A stretch of DNA of 64,000 nt from Aequorivita lipolytica (GTDB lineage: Bacteria; Bacteroidota; Bacteroidia; Flavobacteriales; Flavobacteriaceae): the NCBI RefSeq assembly GCF_007997135.1, contig NZ_VORU01000006.1, forward strand, positions 99,849 to 163,848, given 5' to 3'. Shown here piece by piece: positions 7,785 to 17,754 of this stretch (position 1 is the stretch's first letter; the number at the start of each line of letters is the position of its first letter). The notes under the pieces were generated by a model that was not told the origin of the DNA, ran no database searches, and worked only from the letters and a program-made list of their open reading frames with translations. A program made the translations under genes and the position numbers.

Positions 7785-8672
7785 CTAAAATAAAGTATCA
7801 GGGTTATCCATTCGCGGAATGTGGAGATTTGTTCCAAATCTTTCATTCGCTTTTTTAATAAAATGTGCCGAAAGCAGTGGCGATGCTTTTTCGAGATTTT
7901 GGTGAACAAAAAAGTAAATATTCTGTAAACCTTGATCAATCCATGTTTCCAAGCGGTCTATCCATTCGTCCAATCGCGTATAATCGCTCTGGTGGTTTGC
8001 GCCATTATAACGTATAAAAGCTGTAGGTGTAGTCAGCCTCATATGCAGCAAATCTCGCCTTCCGGCGGAATCTACAATTGTGTTTGTAATATTGTATTTT
8101 TCAAGAATTCCATAAAGTTCTTCAGCTGCTTCTTTATTATTGAACCAATCTGTGTGTCTAAATTCTATAGCAGGCTTAATATCCTTTGGAAGCATTTTAA
8201 AAAACGGTTCCAATCTATCACTGTTTTTAGGTCCAAAATTTTCAGGCAATTGCACAAACGGCATTTCCAGTTTTTCCTTCAAATTTGAAGAATTTAAGAT
8301 GTATTCATTCAAATTTTCTTCACAATCCTGAAGTCGTTTCCAATGTGAAATTCCTTGAAAAAATTTCGGGAAAAACCTGAAATCAGCCGGCGTTTTTTCA
8401 TACCAACTCGCAAATACGTCCGCAGAAAAAATTCTGTAAAAGGTAGCGTTCAATTCAATACTGTTAAATTGCGTTGAATAATAAGCCAGCTCGTCTTTTG
8501 TGCCCCTCGGATAGAATCCTTTTAAGTCGGCCTTGTTCCATTTTGCACAGCCAACATACAATTTTGGAGGAGTAGCTTTTTTATATTTTGAAAGAATTTC
8601 CTTTGTTCGCGGATGATCCGGCGGAAGTGTAAAGTCTATATTTTCAGGGTCATCAACTTTACCGAACTTCAT
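7785..8672 (-). CDS. DUF72 family protein (TIM-barrel, YecE-like)
   Basis: A 295-residue soluble protein of the DUF72/YecE family: early YVGCAKWNKADLKGFYP, then YSTQFNSIELNATFYR, the middle AIEFRHTDWF and the later RYNGANHQSDYTRLDEW. The family adopts a TIM-barrel fold with a conserved anionic pocket; the reaction is unknown. First gene of a two-gene unit with the thioesterase. TATCTTTA at 8689-8696 (minus strand) is a near-consensus -7 element. Confidence 0.88.
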   Translation of the reverse strand: MKFGKVDDPENIDFTLPPDHPRTKEILSKYKKATPPKLYVGCAKWNKADLKGFYPRGTKDELAYYSTQFNSIELNATFYRIFSADVFASWYEKTPADFRFFPKFFQGISHWKRLQDCEENLNEYILNSSNLKEKLEMPFVQLPENFGPKNSDRLEPFFKMLPKDIKPAIEFRHTDWFNNKEAAEELYGILEKYNITNTIVDSAGRRDLLHMRLTTPTAFIRYNGANHQSDYTRLDEWIDRLETWIDQGLQNIYFFVHQNLEKASPLLSAHFIKKANERFGTNLHIPRMDNPDTLF

Positions 8673-8873
8673 AATAGTGTTGTTTCCGTAAAGATAAACC
8701 TTAAAAAAAAATCAAAAAAATAATAGGCTGTAACTTTTTATAAAACTGTTAGTCTTATATTTACTGAAACTTAAAATGTTATTTATAAATGTCCTCCGCC
8801 ACCGCGGATTCAAGATAAACGAAGTTGGACTAGGGCATTCCATCTTCCATTAAAAACAAATATTCCATACAAA

Positions 8874-9629
8874 ATGAAAATCATTAAAACACTTACCATC
8901 GCTTTTTTACTAACTGCAATTGCGCCAGTTTCTGCGCAGACTGCAGATGAAATTATTAATAATTATTTTGAGAATACCGGCGGAAAAACGGCTTGGGAAA
9001 ACTTAAAAAGCGTAAAAATGACTGCAACTGCAAATGCACAAGGAATGGAAATTCCTGTAGAAATTTTTCAAACCAAAGACGGAAAACAATTGATTAAAAT
9101 CAATTTTCAAGGCCAAGAAATTACCCAATTGGCCTTTGATGGTGAAATCATGTGGTCCACCAATTTTATGACAATGCAACCTGAAAAGAGCGATGCAGAA
9201 TCTACCGCAAATATGATGAAGCAGACAAAAGATTTTCCAACTCCTTTTTTGAATTATAAAGATAAAGGCTTTACCGTTGAACTGATGGGTAAAGAAACCA
9301 AAGAAGGAACTGATACGTACAAAATTAAACTTACGCAATCACCGGTTATGGTTGATGGTGTGGAGCAGCCCAATGTTTCTTATCACTATTTTGACACTGA
9401 AACTTTTGTACCTATCGTTACAGAAAGTGAAATTGCCCAAGGTCCAATGAAAGGTCAAATGAATGTTAGCACAATGAGCGATTATCAGGAAGTTGATGGA
9501 CTTTATTTTCCTTTTGCACTTTCAATGGCAGGACAGGGAATTCAACTGAAAGAAGTAGTTCTAAATCCCGAAATTGATGTGGCTATGTTCACATTTCCCG
9601 CTACAGCAGCCGATTCAGAGAAAAAATAA
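8874..9629 (+). CDS. Exported LolA-like/outer-membrane lipoprotein-sorting-like protein
   Basis: A 251-residue protein with a Sec signal (about 1-21, cleavage after VSAQ or SAQ). The mature part is a series of amphipathic beta strands with N-x-Y-F-E-N-T-G-G near its start, a pattern usually annotated in Flavobacteria as outer membrane lipoprotein-sorting-like and modelled on the LolA/LppX half-barrel. It is not a canonical LolA (the true lolA is normally about 210 residues and sits elsewhere). A hydrophobic-ligand role in the periplasm is plausible but unproven. It ends in its own terminator. Confidence 0.65.
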   Translation: MKIIKTLTIAFLLTAIAPVSAQTADEIINNYFENTGGKTAWENLKSVKMTATANAQGMEIPVEIFQTKDGKQLIKINFQGQEITQLAFDGEIMWSTNFMTMQPEKSDAESTANMMKQTKDFPTPFLNYKDKGFTVELMGKETKEGTDTYKIKLTQSPVMVDGVEQPNVSYHYFDTETFVPIVTESEIAQGPMKGQMNVSTMSDYQEVDGLYFPFALSMAGQGIQLKEVVLNPEIDVAMFTFPATAADSEKK

Positions 9630-9647
9630 CCAAATAGATCCTAAAAG

Positions 9648-9677
9648 AAAATCCCTGCTCGTTCAGGGATTTTTTTT
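9648..9677 (+). terminator. Rho-independent terminator
   Basis: Stem AAAATCCCTG/CAGGGATTTT, loop CTCGTT, with a run of T. It lies between the LolA-like gene and the BNR-repeat gene and separates them transcriptionally. Confidence 0.88.
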
Positions 9678-9727
9678 AAATAATAATTAAATCTTTATTG
9701 TTGCAGAATAACCAAAAAACCATCATT

Positions 9728-12700
9728 ATGAAAAATTTCATCTTAACGTTCATAGCTATTTTTTCAAGCTTCACGTTTATTCAAGCTCAAGAAACCTCTT
9801 TAAAAGGCAAAGAACTTTTCGGCAATATGAATGCGCGCCACATTGGTCCAGCATTAATGAGCGGACGTATCAATGACCTTGAAAATCATCCCACAAACGC
9901 ACGTATTATCTATGCAGGAACAGCTGGTGGCGGTGTTTGGAAATCTGGCGATGGCGGTGCAACATTCGCACCGATTTTCGATGAACACGCACAATCCATT
10001 GGTGTAGTTACCCTAGATCCAAAAAATCCTGATGAAGTAATCTGGGTGGGAACCGGTGAAACCTGGACGCGTAACTCTGTTTCTGTGGGCGATGGCCTCT
10101 ACAAATCTACCGATGGTGGTAATAACTGGAAGGAAATCCCTGGCTTTGAAGATTCTGAAAGAATTACTTCCGTTGTTATAAATCCAAATAATACAGATGA
10201 AGTTTATGTAGGCGTTTTGGGCGCATTGTGGAGCGATAGTGAAGATCGCGGGATTTATAAAACAACTGATGGCGGAAAAAATTGGAATAAAATTCTCTAT
10301 GTAAATCCAGCTACGGGTGTTTCCGATATTTTGATGGATCCAAAAAACCCAAACATTTTAATTGCTTCTATGTGGGAATTTAGAAGAACCGCTTGGGGAT
10401 TTAATTCCGGAGGTGAAAACAGTGCTATCTACAAATCTACCGATAGTGGAAAAACTTGGAATAAGCTAAGTAAAGACCTTCCAACCGGAAAGCTGGGAAG
10501 AATAGGTATTGCAATGGCTCCAAGCGATAGTAAAATAATTTACGCAGTGATTGAAACCGGTGTAAAAGAAACAAACGGTCTATGGAGATCCAACGATGGT
10601 GGCAATTCTTGGGAACATTTAAACAATGATTTCGGACTTACCGTGCGGCCTTTTTACTTTTCAAGAATAACAGTTGATCCAAAAAATCCAGATATTGTGG
10701 TGAAAGGTGGTCTAACTGGCTCCATTAGTAGAGACGGCGGAAAGACATTTAAAAATCTCGGAAATATGCACAGCGACATTCACGATGTTGTTTTCGATAT
10801 AAATAATAGCGATATTATGTATTCAGGCACAGATGGTGGCGTTTATCGTTCTTGGAATGGAGGTTCTACTTTTGAAATAGTTGAAAATCTTCCCCTTTCC
10901 CAGTTTTATCACGTAAGCGTTGACGATGCCGAACCGTATAATGTTTACGGTGGTCTGCAGGACAATGGTTCGTGGTACGGCCCCTCCTCTGCTCCTGGCG
11001 GAGTTACCGCTCGAGATTGGAACAGCGTTGGCTACGGTGACGGTTTTAGAGTTTTAAAGCATCCTACAAAAAATATCATATATTCTGAAATGCAGGGCGC
11101 AGCAAATGTTTGGCGTTATGATGTGGACAGAAATAGAACGACAACCGTACAGCCACAACCAAAAAAAGGCGATCCTGAATTGCGTTTCAACTGGAATGCG
11201 CCAATGGCAGTAAGTGCTTTTGTTCCAGATAGATTTTATATGGGAAGCCAATTTCTCCATCGTTCAGACGATATGGGCGATAGCTGGACCATCATTTCAC
11301 CAGACTTAACCACTAACGACAAAACAAAGCAAGACCAATCCAGTTCCGGAGGACTTTCGGTAGATAACAGTGGTGCTGAAAACCATACAACAATATTCAC
11401 AATCGCTGAATCACCACTCGATCAAAATATTATTTGGGTGGGAACCGATGACGGAAACGTACAACTTACTACCGACGGTGGAAAGACTTGGACAAATCTT
11501 ACCGAAAATCTTGTGGGAATCCCAAAAAACACTTGGGTTTATCATATTGAAGCGAGTGTTCACGGAAAAGGAACAGCTTACGCTGTTTTTGAAGGTCACA
11601 CAACTGGCGATATGAAACCATATACCTTGAAAACTACCGATTATGGAAAAACTTGGAAATCAATTATTTCAGAAGATATAGATGATAAAGCTTTTGTCAG
11701 AAATATTCAGGAAGATTATGTGAATGAAGATTTACTTTTCCTCGGAACCGAATTCGGACTTTACGTTACTATTGATGGCGGAAAAAACTGGTCGCAGTTC
11801 ACAAATAATATGCCTCCTGCAGCAGTTCATTTTATAGAACTTCAAAAAAGGACTAATGATTTGGTGATGGGCACTCACGGCCGTGGTGTTATAATTATTG
11901 ACAATATAAGCCCGTTGCGAGAATTGACTCCCGAAATTTTAAACAAAGACCTTCATTTTTTCAAAACCGAACCATTTACAATGACTGAAGATAGCGGCTT
12001 TAGTGGAAGTTTTGGGGCAGAAACGCAATTTGTTGGAGAGAACAAAAACACGAGTGCTCAAATAGTTTACTACCTTAAAAAGCGCCACACTTTTGGAAAG
12101 ATGGAGATGGAAATTCAAGATATGCAGGGGAATAAAATTACAACAATTGCTCCAGGAAAGTCAAAGGGTATTAATGTTGTTTCTTGGAACTTCACTGGTA
12201 CAAATCCAAAAGTAGCCCAAGCCAAAACACTTGCATATGGAGGTTTTGCCGCCCCAAGGGTTCCGGCTGGAAAGTATAAAGCCGTAATGACTAAGGGAAA
12301 AGAAACATACAGTTACGAAATTGATGTAAAGTATGATGAAAAATCCATAACCACTTTGGAACAGCGGAAAGAGCAGGAAACACTCACCAAAAAACTTTAT
12401 AATATGGTTGAAGATCTGGCATATATGGTGTATGAAATAACCGAAACCCAAGCAAAAGCCACCGAGGTAGTTGAAAACAATCCAAAAGGAAAAAAGGATG
12501 CTCAAAAATTTTATGATGCGCTTGAAAACCTTCGGAAAGATTTAGTAATTACCACTGGCGACAATTACGTAGCTTCCGCAGACCCAGAATTGCGTGAAAA
12601 AATGGCGGATCTTTACAGCAATGTTGCTACAAACTTCAATAAAGTTTCCGGAGCTTCGAAAGCAAATTTGGAATTAATTTCTGAAGATTTTTCAAAAGCG

Positions 12701-12820
12701 AAAAAGCGCTATGAAACTTTAATGGAAAAGGAAGGAAAGAAATTCAATTCATTTTTGGAAAAAAACAATATTCCGAAACCAGAACTTGAAAGCAAAGAAG
12801 AGTTTTTGAAGAAAGGATAA
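9728..12820 (+). CDS. Exported VPS10/BNR-repeat beta-propeller protein
   Basis: About 1030 residues with a Sec signal (MKNFILTFIAIFSSFTFIQA). I start at the ATG at 9728, which begins a proper signal, not at the upstream TTG. The first 700 residues hold many BNR/sortilin-type loops with the S/T-x-D-G-G-x-x-W pattern (for example KSGDGGATF, KSTDGGNNWK, KTTDGGKNWN, STDSGKTWN, TTDGGKTWT, TIDGGKNWS), as in ten-bladed VPS10 propellers. The last 250 residues include a charged helical region. Such proteins are often annotated as glycosyl hydrolase or photosystem-assembly-like, but no sialidase catalytic set is evident and the substrate is unknown. Probably periplasmic or surface-exposed. Confidence 0.8.
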   Translation: MKNFILTFIAIFSSFTFIQAQETSLKGKELFGNMNARHIGPALMSGRINDLENHPTNARIIYAGTAGGGVWKSGDGGATFAPIFDEHAQSIGVVTLDPKNPDEVIWVGTGETWTRNSVSVGDGLYKSTDGGNNWKEIPGFEDSERITSVVINPNNTDEVYVGVLGALWSDSEDRGIYKTTDGGKNWNKILYVNPATGVSDILMDPKNPNILIASMWEFRRTAWGFNSGGENSAIYKSTDSGKTWNKLSKDLPTGKLGRIGIAMAPSDSKIIYAVIETGVKETNGLWRSNDGGNSWEHLNNDFGLTVRPFYFSRITVDPKNPDIVVKGGLTGSISRDGGKTFKNLGNMHSDIHDVVFDINNSDIMYSGTDGGVYRSWNGGSTFEIVENLPLSQFYHVSVDDAEPYNVYGGLQDNGSWYGPSSAPGGVTARDWNSVGYGDGFRVLKHPTKNIIYSEMQGAANVWRYDVDRNRTTTVQPQPKKGDPELRFNWNAPMAVSAFVPDRFYMGSQFLHRSDDMGDSWTIISPDLTTNDKTKQDQSSSGGLSVDNSGAENHTTIFTIAESPLDQNIIWVGTDDGNVQLTTDGGKTWTNLTENLVGIPKNTWVYHIEASVHGKGTAYAVFEGHTTGDMKPYTLKTTDYGKTWKSIISEDIDDKAFVRNIQEDYVNEDLLFLGTEFGLYVTIDGGKNWSQFTNNMPPAAVHFIELQKRTNDLVMGTHGRGVIIIDNISPLRELTPEILNKDLHFFKTEPFTMTEDSGFSGSFGAETQFVGENKNTSAQIVYYLKKRHTFGKMEMEIQDMQGNKITTIAPGKSKGINVVSWNFTGTNPKVAQAKTLAYGGFAAPRVPAGKYKAVMTKGKETYSYEIDVKYDEKSITTLEQRKEQETLTKKLYNMVEDLAYMVYEITETQAKATEVVENNPKGKKDAQKFYDALENLRKDLVITTGDNYVASADPELREKMADLYSNVATNFNKVSGASKANLELISEDFSKAKKRYETLMEKEGKKFNSFLEKNNIPKPELESKEEFLKKG

Positions 12821-12830
12821 TTTATTATTT

Positions 12831-12879
12831 AGCCACGAATTCACGAAAAATTATTAAAAATATTCGTGAATTCGTGGCT
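12831..12879. terminator. Long perfect inverted repeat acting as bidirectional terminator
   Basis: AGCCACGAATTCACGAA and its exact complement flank a 15-base A/T loop (17-bp stem), with T-rich flanks on both strands. It sits between convergent genes. The word CACGAATTCACGAA is of a kind I recall recurring between genes in Bacteroidota, so it may be a mobile hairpin as well as a terminator. Confidence 0.75.
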
Positions 12880-12888
12880 TTTTATTTT

Positions 12889-14250
12889 TTATGTATTTAT
12901 ATAAACAGTTTTGCGATTTACGAATTCTTTTATTCCGTCGTCGCTAAGCTCACGCCCATAGCCACTCTGTTTAATTCCACCAAAAGGCAGCCGTGGATCA
13001 CTTTTCACTAATTCATTTATAAAAACGGCACCTTCATCAAACTGAAACGCCAACTTTTCGGCCTCTTCAATATTCTTTGTGAATATAGAAACACCCAATC
13101 CAAATTTTGAATTATTTGAAAGTGCTACCGCCTCTTCCACAGTTTTAAAAGTGGTAACCGAAAGTACCGGGCCAAAGGTTTCTTCTTTAAATACAGACAT
13201 TCCCTCATTTACATTTGTTAAAATAGTAGGTTCAAAATAAGCACCTTGCCGCTTTCCTCCTATTTCTAATTTCGCTCCTGCCTTGATAGAATCATTTACT
13301 TGTTTTTCCAAATCTTTCGCTAAATCTGCACGCGCCATTGTGCCAACATAGGTTTCTTCATCCATTGGATCGCCACTTTTAAGCTCTCTAACTTTCACAA
13401 GCATTTTTTCAACAAATTCTTCGGAAATAGATGCATCTATAATCAATCTTTTTCCTGCAATGCAACTTTGTCCGGTATTCTGAAAGCGCGCTTGCACGCA
13501 GGTTTCGATAGTTTTATCCATCTCGCAATCTTTCATAATGACCAAAGCGTTATTTCCACCCAATTCCAAAACAGATTTCTTTATATTTTTCCCAGCAATA
13601 GAAGCCACTGAAGAGCCCGCTGGACCGCTGCCGGTAAGAGTCACTGCTTTAACTTTTTCGTTTTCAATAATTTCTTCCACTGCATCGCTTCCCACCAATA
13701 AAGTAGTAAAACAATTCTCAGGAAAACCTGCTCTTTTAAAAACCTTTTCAATATTCAAAGCACTTCCAAAAACGTTTGAAGCATGTTTTAAAATTCCAAT
13801 GTTTCCAGCCATCAAAGCTGGTGCAGCAAAACGAAAAACTTGCCAAAAAGGATAATTCCAAGGCATTATAGCCAATACTACACCCAACGGTTCATAGCTT
13901 ACATAGCTTTTATGGGCATCGGTTTTTACTCGTTCATTTTCAAGATGCTTTTCAGCATTTTCAGCATAATATTCACAGACCCACGCACACTTTTCTACCT
14001 CGGCGATAGCTTGTGTAATAGGCTTGCCCATTTCCAAAGTCATCGTTTTAGCATATTCCTGTTTGTTCTTTTTCAATTCAGAAGCAGCGGCAAGCATTAA
14101 TTTTTTTCGTTCAGAAAATGAGGTTTCACGCCAATTGTAAAAACGTTTATCGGCTTTGTCAATTATTTCTGAAACTTCTTTTTTTGTGTGATTTTTATAG
14201 GATTGCAATTCTTCATCCGTGTACGGATTTATCGAGAGGGTTGTGGCCAT
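12889..14250 (-). CDS. NAD(P)-dependent succinate-semialdehyde dehydrogenase family protein
   Basis: A 453-residue aldehyde dehydrogenase of the short GabD/Sad type. Visible are [12 protein letters not shown], the nucleotide-binding [12 protein letters not shown], the general base Glu in [10 protein letters not shown] and the nucleophile Cys in [11 protein letters not shown], plus [10 protein letters not shown] and the C-terminal [15 protein letters not shown]. The family oxidises succinate semialdehyde or related aldehydes in the cytosol. No gabT or other GABA gene is adjacent, so the exact substrate is open. It diverges from gcvT. Confidence 0.88.
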   Translation of the reverse strand: MATTLSINPYTDEELQSYKNHTKKEVSEIIDKADKRFYNWRETSFSERKKLMLAAASELKKNKQEYAKTMTLEMGKPITQAIAEVEKCAWVCEYYAENAEKHLENERVKTDAHKSYVSYEPLGVVLAIMPWNYPFWQVFRFAAPALMAGNIGILKHASNVFGSALNIEKVFKRAGFPENCFTTLLVGSDAVEEIIENEKVKAVTLTGSGPAGSSVASIAGKNIKKSVLELGGNNALVIMKDCEMDKTIETCVQARFQNTGQSCIAGKRLIIDASISEEFVEKMLVKVRELKSGDPMDEETYVGTMARADLAKDLEKQVNDSIKAGAKLEIGGKRQGAYFEPTILTNVNEGMSVFKEETFGPVLSVTTFKTVEEAVALSNNSKFGLGVSIFTKNIEEAEKLAFQFDEGAVFINELVKSDPRLPFGGIKQSGYGRELSDDGIKEFVNRKTVYINT

Positions 14251-14369
14251 GATTTTTCTTTTAAAAGTATTGAAAACATTGGGAACGAAGCAGCCGATTA
14301 TGATGATTTTAACGTGAAGATTGTTGAAAATTATCCTTGTAAATACTCGCTAACTTCTACCTATTGTAA

Positions 14370-14377
14370 TACATTTG
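14370..14377 (+). promoter_or_regulatory. -7 promoter element of the gcvT operon
   Basis: TACATTTG matches TAnnTTTG, 17 bases upstream of the ATG at 14395. It supports that ATG over longer upstream extensions of the open frame. Confidence 0.55.
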
Positions 14378-14394
14378 CGAAAACTTTTTTACTG

Positions 14395-15477
14395 ATGAAA
14401 AACACAGCACTTACACACATACACGAACAATTGGGCGCTAAAATAGTTCCATTTGCAGGTTATAACATGCCAGTTTCTTACGAAGGCGTGAATGCCGAAC
14501 ACGAAACCGTACGCAATAGCGTTGGTGTTTTTGATGTTTCGCATATGGGCGAATTTTTAATTACCGGCCCAAAAGCGTTGGATTTGATCCAAAAAGTATG
14601 CAGTAATGATGTTTCAAAAATTGTTGATGGCCAAGCGCAATACAACTGTTTGCCAAACGAAACGGGCGGAATTGTTGACGATTTAATTGTTTATAAGCTA
14701 AAAGATGAAAAATATTTATTGGTCGTAAACGCTTCAAACATCGAAAAAGATTGGGCTTGGATCTCAAAACACAACACCATGGGCGCAGAAATGCGCAATC
14801 TTTCTGAAGATTATTCACTGTTGGCAATACAAGGTCCAAAGGCAATTGAGGCTATGCAGTCATTAACTTCCGAAGATTTGAGCGCTATAAAATTTTACAC
14901 CTTCAAAGTGTCCGATTTCGCTGGGATAGAGCACGTAATAATCAGCGCAACAGGTTATACCGGAAGTGGCGGTTTTGAAATTTACTGCAAAAATAACGAA
15001 GTAGAACAAGTTTGGAATAAAGTAATGGAAGCCGGAAAAGAGTTTGGCATTAAACCTATTGGATTAGCTGCGCGCGATACGCTTAGGTTGGAGATGGGCT
15101 TCTGTCTTTACGGAAACGATATTAGCGACACAACTTCACCTTTGGAAGCAGGTCTGGGCTGGATTACAAAATTTACAAAAGATTTTATTAATTCAGAAAA
15201 CTTAAAAAAACAAAAGGAAGATGGCGTAAAACGAAAACTTGTGGGCTTCGAACTTAACGAACGTGGAATTCCAAGACACGATTACGAAATCGCTAACAAA
15301 GACGGTAAAACCATAGGAATTGTAACCAGCGGAACGATGGCGCCATCACTTAATAAAGCTATTGGGCTGGGCTATGTAACCGTGGAAAACAGTGCACCGG
15401 GAACAGAAATTTTTATTCAGATAAGAAATAGACCAATTGCAGCAACTGTTGTGAAAACCCCATTTTACAAAGGTTAA
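14395..15477 (+). CDS. gcvT: Glycine cleavage system T protein (aminomethyltransferase)
   Basis: A 360-residue enzyme that moves the methylene group from lipoylated GcvH to tetrahydrofolate, releasing ammonia. The start [20 protein letters not shown] and the strands [62 protein letters not shown] and [10 protein letters not shown] are all GcvT hallmarks; the folate-binding Asp in DVSHMGEF is intact. The open frame extends to 14188, but the promoter element and the family length (about 360) fix the ATG at 14395. gcvH and gcvP are not in the window. Its stop overlaps the start of glsA (TAATG). Confidence 0.95.
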   Translation: MKNTALTHIHEQLGAKIVPFAGYNMPVSYEGVNAEHETVRNSVGVFDVSHMGEFLITGPKALDLIQKVCSNDVSKIVDGQAQYNCLPNETGGIVDDLIVYKLKDEKYLLVVNASNIEKDWAWISKHNTMGAEMRNLSEDYSLLAIQGPKAIEAMQSLTSEDLSAIKFYTFKVSDFAGIEHVIISATGYTGSGGFEIYCKNNEVEQVWNKVMEAGKEFGIKPIGLAARDTLRLEMGFCLYGNDISDTTSPLEAGLGWITKFTKDFINSENLKKQKEDGVKRKLVGFELNERGIPRHDYEIANKDGKTIGIVTSGTMAPSLNKAIGLGYVTVENSAPGTEIFIQIRNRPIAATVVKTPFYKG

Positions 15478-16391
15478 TGGTAGAATACCAAACTATATTA
15501 GAAGAAATTCACGAGTCACTTAAGAATGTTGAAAATACAGGCGAAGTTGCGAGTTATATTCCCGAATTGGCGAATGTTTCAAAAGACAAATTCGGGATTC
15601 ATCTTCAACTAATTACAGGTGAAAATTTTGCGGTTGGCGATGCTTCTGAAAAATTTTCCATCCAAAGTATTTCAAAAGTTCTCTCACTTGTCAAGGCATT
15701 TCAACTTATCGGGAATGATTTGTGGGAGCGTGTTGATGTGGAACCATCGGGCAACCCGTTTAACCATCTTTCGCTTTTGGAACTTGAAAATGGAATTCCC
15801 CGAAACCCTTTGATAAACTCCGGAGCCATTGTAATTGCTGATGTTCTGCTTTCACATTTAAAAAATCCTAAAGAAGATTTCTTAAATTTTGTTCGAGAAT
15901 TAACACACGACGAAAGCATTCACTACAACGAAAAAATAGCTGAATCTGAAAGAGTAACGGGTTTTAATAATTACGCCGCTGCAAATCTTTTAAAAGCTTA
16001 CGGAAACCTAAACAACAAAGTTGAGGACGTATTGGATTTTTATTTCCATCAATGTTCGATTATGATGGATTGCAGACAACTTACCAATGCTTTTTTCGTT
16101 TTCGCTAATAAGGGAAAATGTATAAAGGAAGTTCAACATTTAACTCCAAGTCAAGTAAAACGTATAAATGCAATTATGCTCACTTGCGGTTTTTATGACG
16201 AAGCTGGAGAATTCGCTTTTGAGGTTGGACTCCCCGGAAAGAGTGGCGTGGGCGGTGGTATTGTAGCGCTTTTGCCACATTGCTACACAATTGCTACGTG
16301 GGCGCCAGCACTAAACCCAAAAGGAAATTCGTATTTGGGAATGCAAGCCTTGGAACAATTTACCACGAAAACCAAATTGTCCATTTTTTAA
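15477..16391 (+). CDS. glsA: Glutaminase A
   Basis: A 304-residue serine-dependent beta-lactamase-like glutaminase converting glutamine to glutamate and ammonia. The S-x-x-K catalytic pair (S64, K67 within FSIQSISKV), NPLINSGAI, ERVTGFNNYAAA, and the C-terminal GLPGKSGVGGGIVALLP are diagnostic. Length matches bacterial GlsA (about 305-310). It is translationally coupled to gcvT by TAATG; both release ammonia, which may be coincidental. Confidence 0.95.
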   Translation: MVEYQTILEEIHESLKNVENTGEVASYIPELANVSKDKFGIHLQLITGENFAVGDASEKFSIQSISKVLSLVKAFQLIGNDLWERVDVEPSGNPFNHLSLLELENGIPRNPLINSGAIVIADVLLSHLKNPKEDFLNFVRELTHDESIHYNEKIAESERVTGFNNYAAANLLKAYGNLNNKVEDVLDFYFHQCSIMMDCRQLTNAFFVFANKGKCIKEVQHLTPSQVKRINAIMLTCGFYDEAGEFAFEVGLPGKSGVGGGIVALLPHCYTIATWAPALNPKGNSYLGMQALEQFTTKTKLSIF

Positions 16392-16410
16392 GAAGTGACG
16401 ATAGATTTTA

Positions 16411-17268
16411 ATGAAGAAAAGAGAAGAAAAAAATCGGATTCTTATTTTAGGCGGCAGTGGTTTCATTGGCAATGGCCTCTACAAAGAACTCCACTCCTAT
16501 TTTGATGTGCATTGCACGTACTGCCAACAGCACGGCGCATTTTCAGAGAATCAAATCTTTCACAAATTTTGTGTTGAAGAGGATTCCATGTTCTTATTAT
16601 TGAATGAAATTAAGCCTACCGTAATTATTTCAGCCATAAACGGTGAATTTAAAAGTCAGTTTGAGACGCACAAAGAAATTGTGAATTATGCCTTACTGAA
16701 TGATGGTTGCGCTGTTTTATACATTTCTTCTGTCGAAGTTTTTAATGGGAAATCCTCCCATCCTTCTTATGAAAATGATACAACGTTTTCGGAAAAGGCT
16801 ACTGGAAAATTTAAAATTTCTGTGGAAAAATTATTGTTAGAAACTATTCCGCAGCAAACCGCAATCTTGAGATTACCGATAGTACTTGGCATTAATTCGC
16901 CAGAAATACTTCATCTTCGACAGTGCATTCGGCACAAAGCCGCATTTGAAGTTTTTCCAAACTTGGTGATAACCACTACAACAATCAACAAAGTTTGTCA
17001 GCAAATTCATTATATAATCAATCAATCCCTTCGCGGAATTTTCCATTTGGCAAGCAATGATATGGTTCACCACGAAGATCTTTTTAGGGAAATTACTTCA
17101 AAAATGGGAGATAAAATGCCTATCTTTAAAAGTGTATTTACCAGTAATGAAGATAAATACAATGCAATTATCCCGAAGAAAAATAAATTACCTGACTCAC
17201 ATCAAATAACTGTTTCACAGGTTATTGAAGAGTGTAGTCTAAATGAAGAGATTATATCAATAAAATAA
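16411..17268 (+). CDS. Extended-SDR epimerase/RmlD-like protein lacking the catalytic Tyr
   Basis: A 285-residue NAD(P)-binding protein with a clear N-terminal Rossmann motif (GGSGFIGNG, about 14-22) and the RmlD-like layout: ISAIN, YISSVEVFNG, and a helix K-L-L-L-E. Where relatives have Y-x-x-x-K-x-x-x-E, this protein reads I-S-V-E-K-L-L-L-E, so the Lys and Glu are kept but Tyr is Ile. Oxidoreductase activity is therefore doubtful; a structural or isomerase role is possible. The gene lies 19 bases after glsA and 10 bases before the pterin dehydratase gene, suggesting one operon. Confidence 0.7.
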   Translation: MKKREEKNRILILGGSGFIGNGLYKELHSYFDVHCTYCQQHGAFSENQIFHKFCVEEDSMFLLLNEIKPTVIISAINGEFKSQFETHKEIVNYALLNDGCAVLYISSVEVFNGKSSHPSYENDTTFSEKATGKFKISVEKLLLETIPQQTAILRLPIVLGINSPEILHLRQCIRHKAAFEVFPNLVITTTTINKVCQQIHYIINQSLRGIFHLASNDMVHHEDLFREITSKMGDKMPIFKSVFTSNEDKYNAIIPKKNKLPDSHQITVSQVIEECSLNEEIISIK

Positions 17269-17278
17269 ATATTTAACT

Positions 17279-17560
17279 ATGAAAGCAATATCAGAAAAAC
17301 AAATAAACGAAAGATTAAAAGAATTTGAAGGATGGGAGTACCAAGAAGGAGCGCTACATACAATTTTTGAATTCGAAGATTTTAAGGAAGCATTCTCTGC
17401 AATGACGCGAATAGCTTTTGAATGTGAAAACCTAAACCACCATCCCGAATGGAGTAACGTTTATAACTCATTGGAGATTTACCTTTCCACTCACGATGCC
17501 GATGGCGTTACAGAAAAAGATTTTGAGCTTGCCGCAATTATTGATGAATTAATTGGATAG
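17279..17560 (+). CDS. phhB: Pterin-4a-carbinolamine dehydratase
   Basis: A 93-residue protein with the full PCD motif: E-N-L-N-H-H-P-E-W and later THDADGVTEKDFELA. The His-His pair and the following His are the active-site residues that dehydrate 4a-hydroxytetrahydropterin during recycling of the cofactor of aromatic amino acid hydroxylases. Phenylalanine hydroxylase is not in the window. Last gene of the gcvT-glsA-epimerase-like-phhB group. Confidence 0.93.
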   Translation: MKAISEKQINERLKEFEGWEYQEGALHTIFEFEDFKEAFSAMTRIAFECENLNHHPEWSNVYNSLEIYLSTHDADGVTEKDFELAAIIDELIG

Positions 17561-17583
17561 AAATTGCTAAAAAGCGACAATTT

Positions 17584-17693
17584 ACAAATACCAAATTCCA
17601 AACAAACCACAAAAAACAAGTTCTAAAACACAAACAGTTTTAAAATTGAATTTTGTGATTTGTAATTTATTTGGGTTTTGGAATTTGTATTTT
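17584..17693. repeat. Intergenic imperfect inverted word repeat (CAAATTCCAAAC / GTTTTGGAATTTG)
   Basis: The left half (about 17584-17613) repeats words such as CAAAT, CCAAATTCC and CCACAAAA; the right half (about 17650-17693) carries their complements (TTTTGTG, TTTGGGTTTTGGAATTTGTA). The two halves can fold into a long A/T-rich stem. Non-coding. One of several gaps in this window with the same kind of structure but different words. Confidence 0.6.
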
Positions 17694-17695
17694 TT

Positions 17696-17703
17696 TATAT
17701 TTG
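17696..17703 (+). promoter_or_regulatory. -7 promoter element of the yebC gene
   Basis: TATATTTG, exact TAnnTTTG match, 51 bases upstream of the ATG at 17755, with a TTG 22 bases upstream of it. Confidence 0.5.
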
Positions 17704-17754
17704 AACTTTCATTTCAAGAATAGACAATAGCAAATAACAATAGATAATAATTGT

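Noticed and set aside
8673..8873. Possible tRNA or small RNA in the gap with CCGCCACCGCGG
   Set aside because: No cloverleaf can be drawn, no terminator follows and no flanking promoter is clear; treated as plain intergenic DNA.
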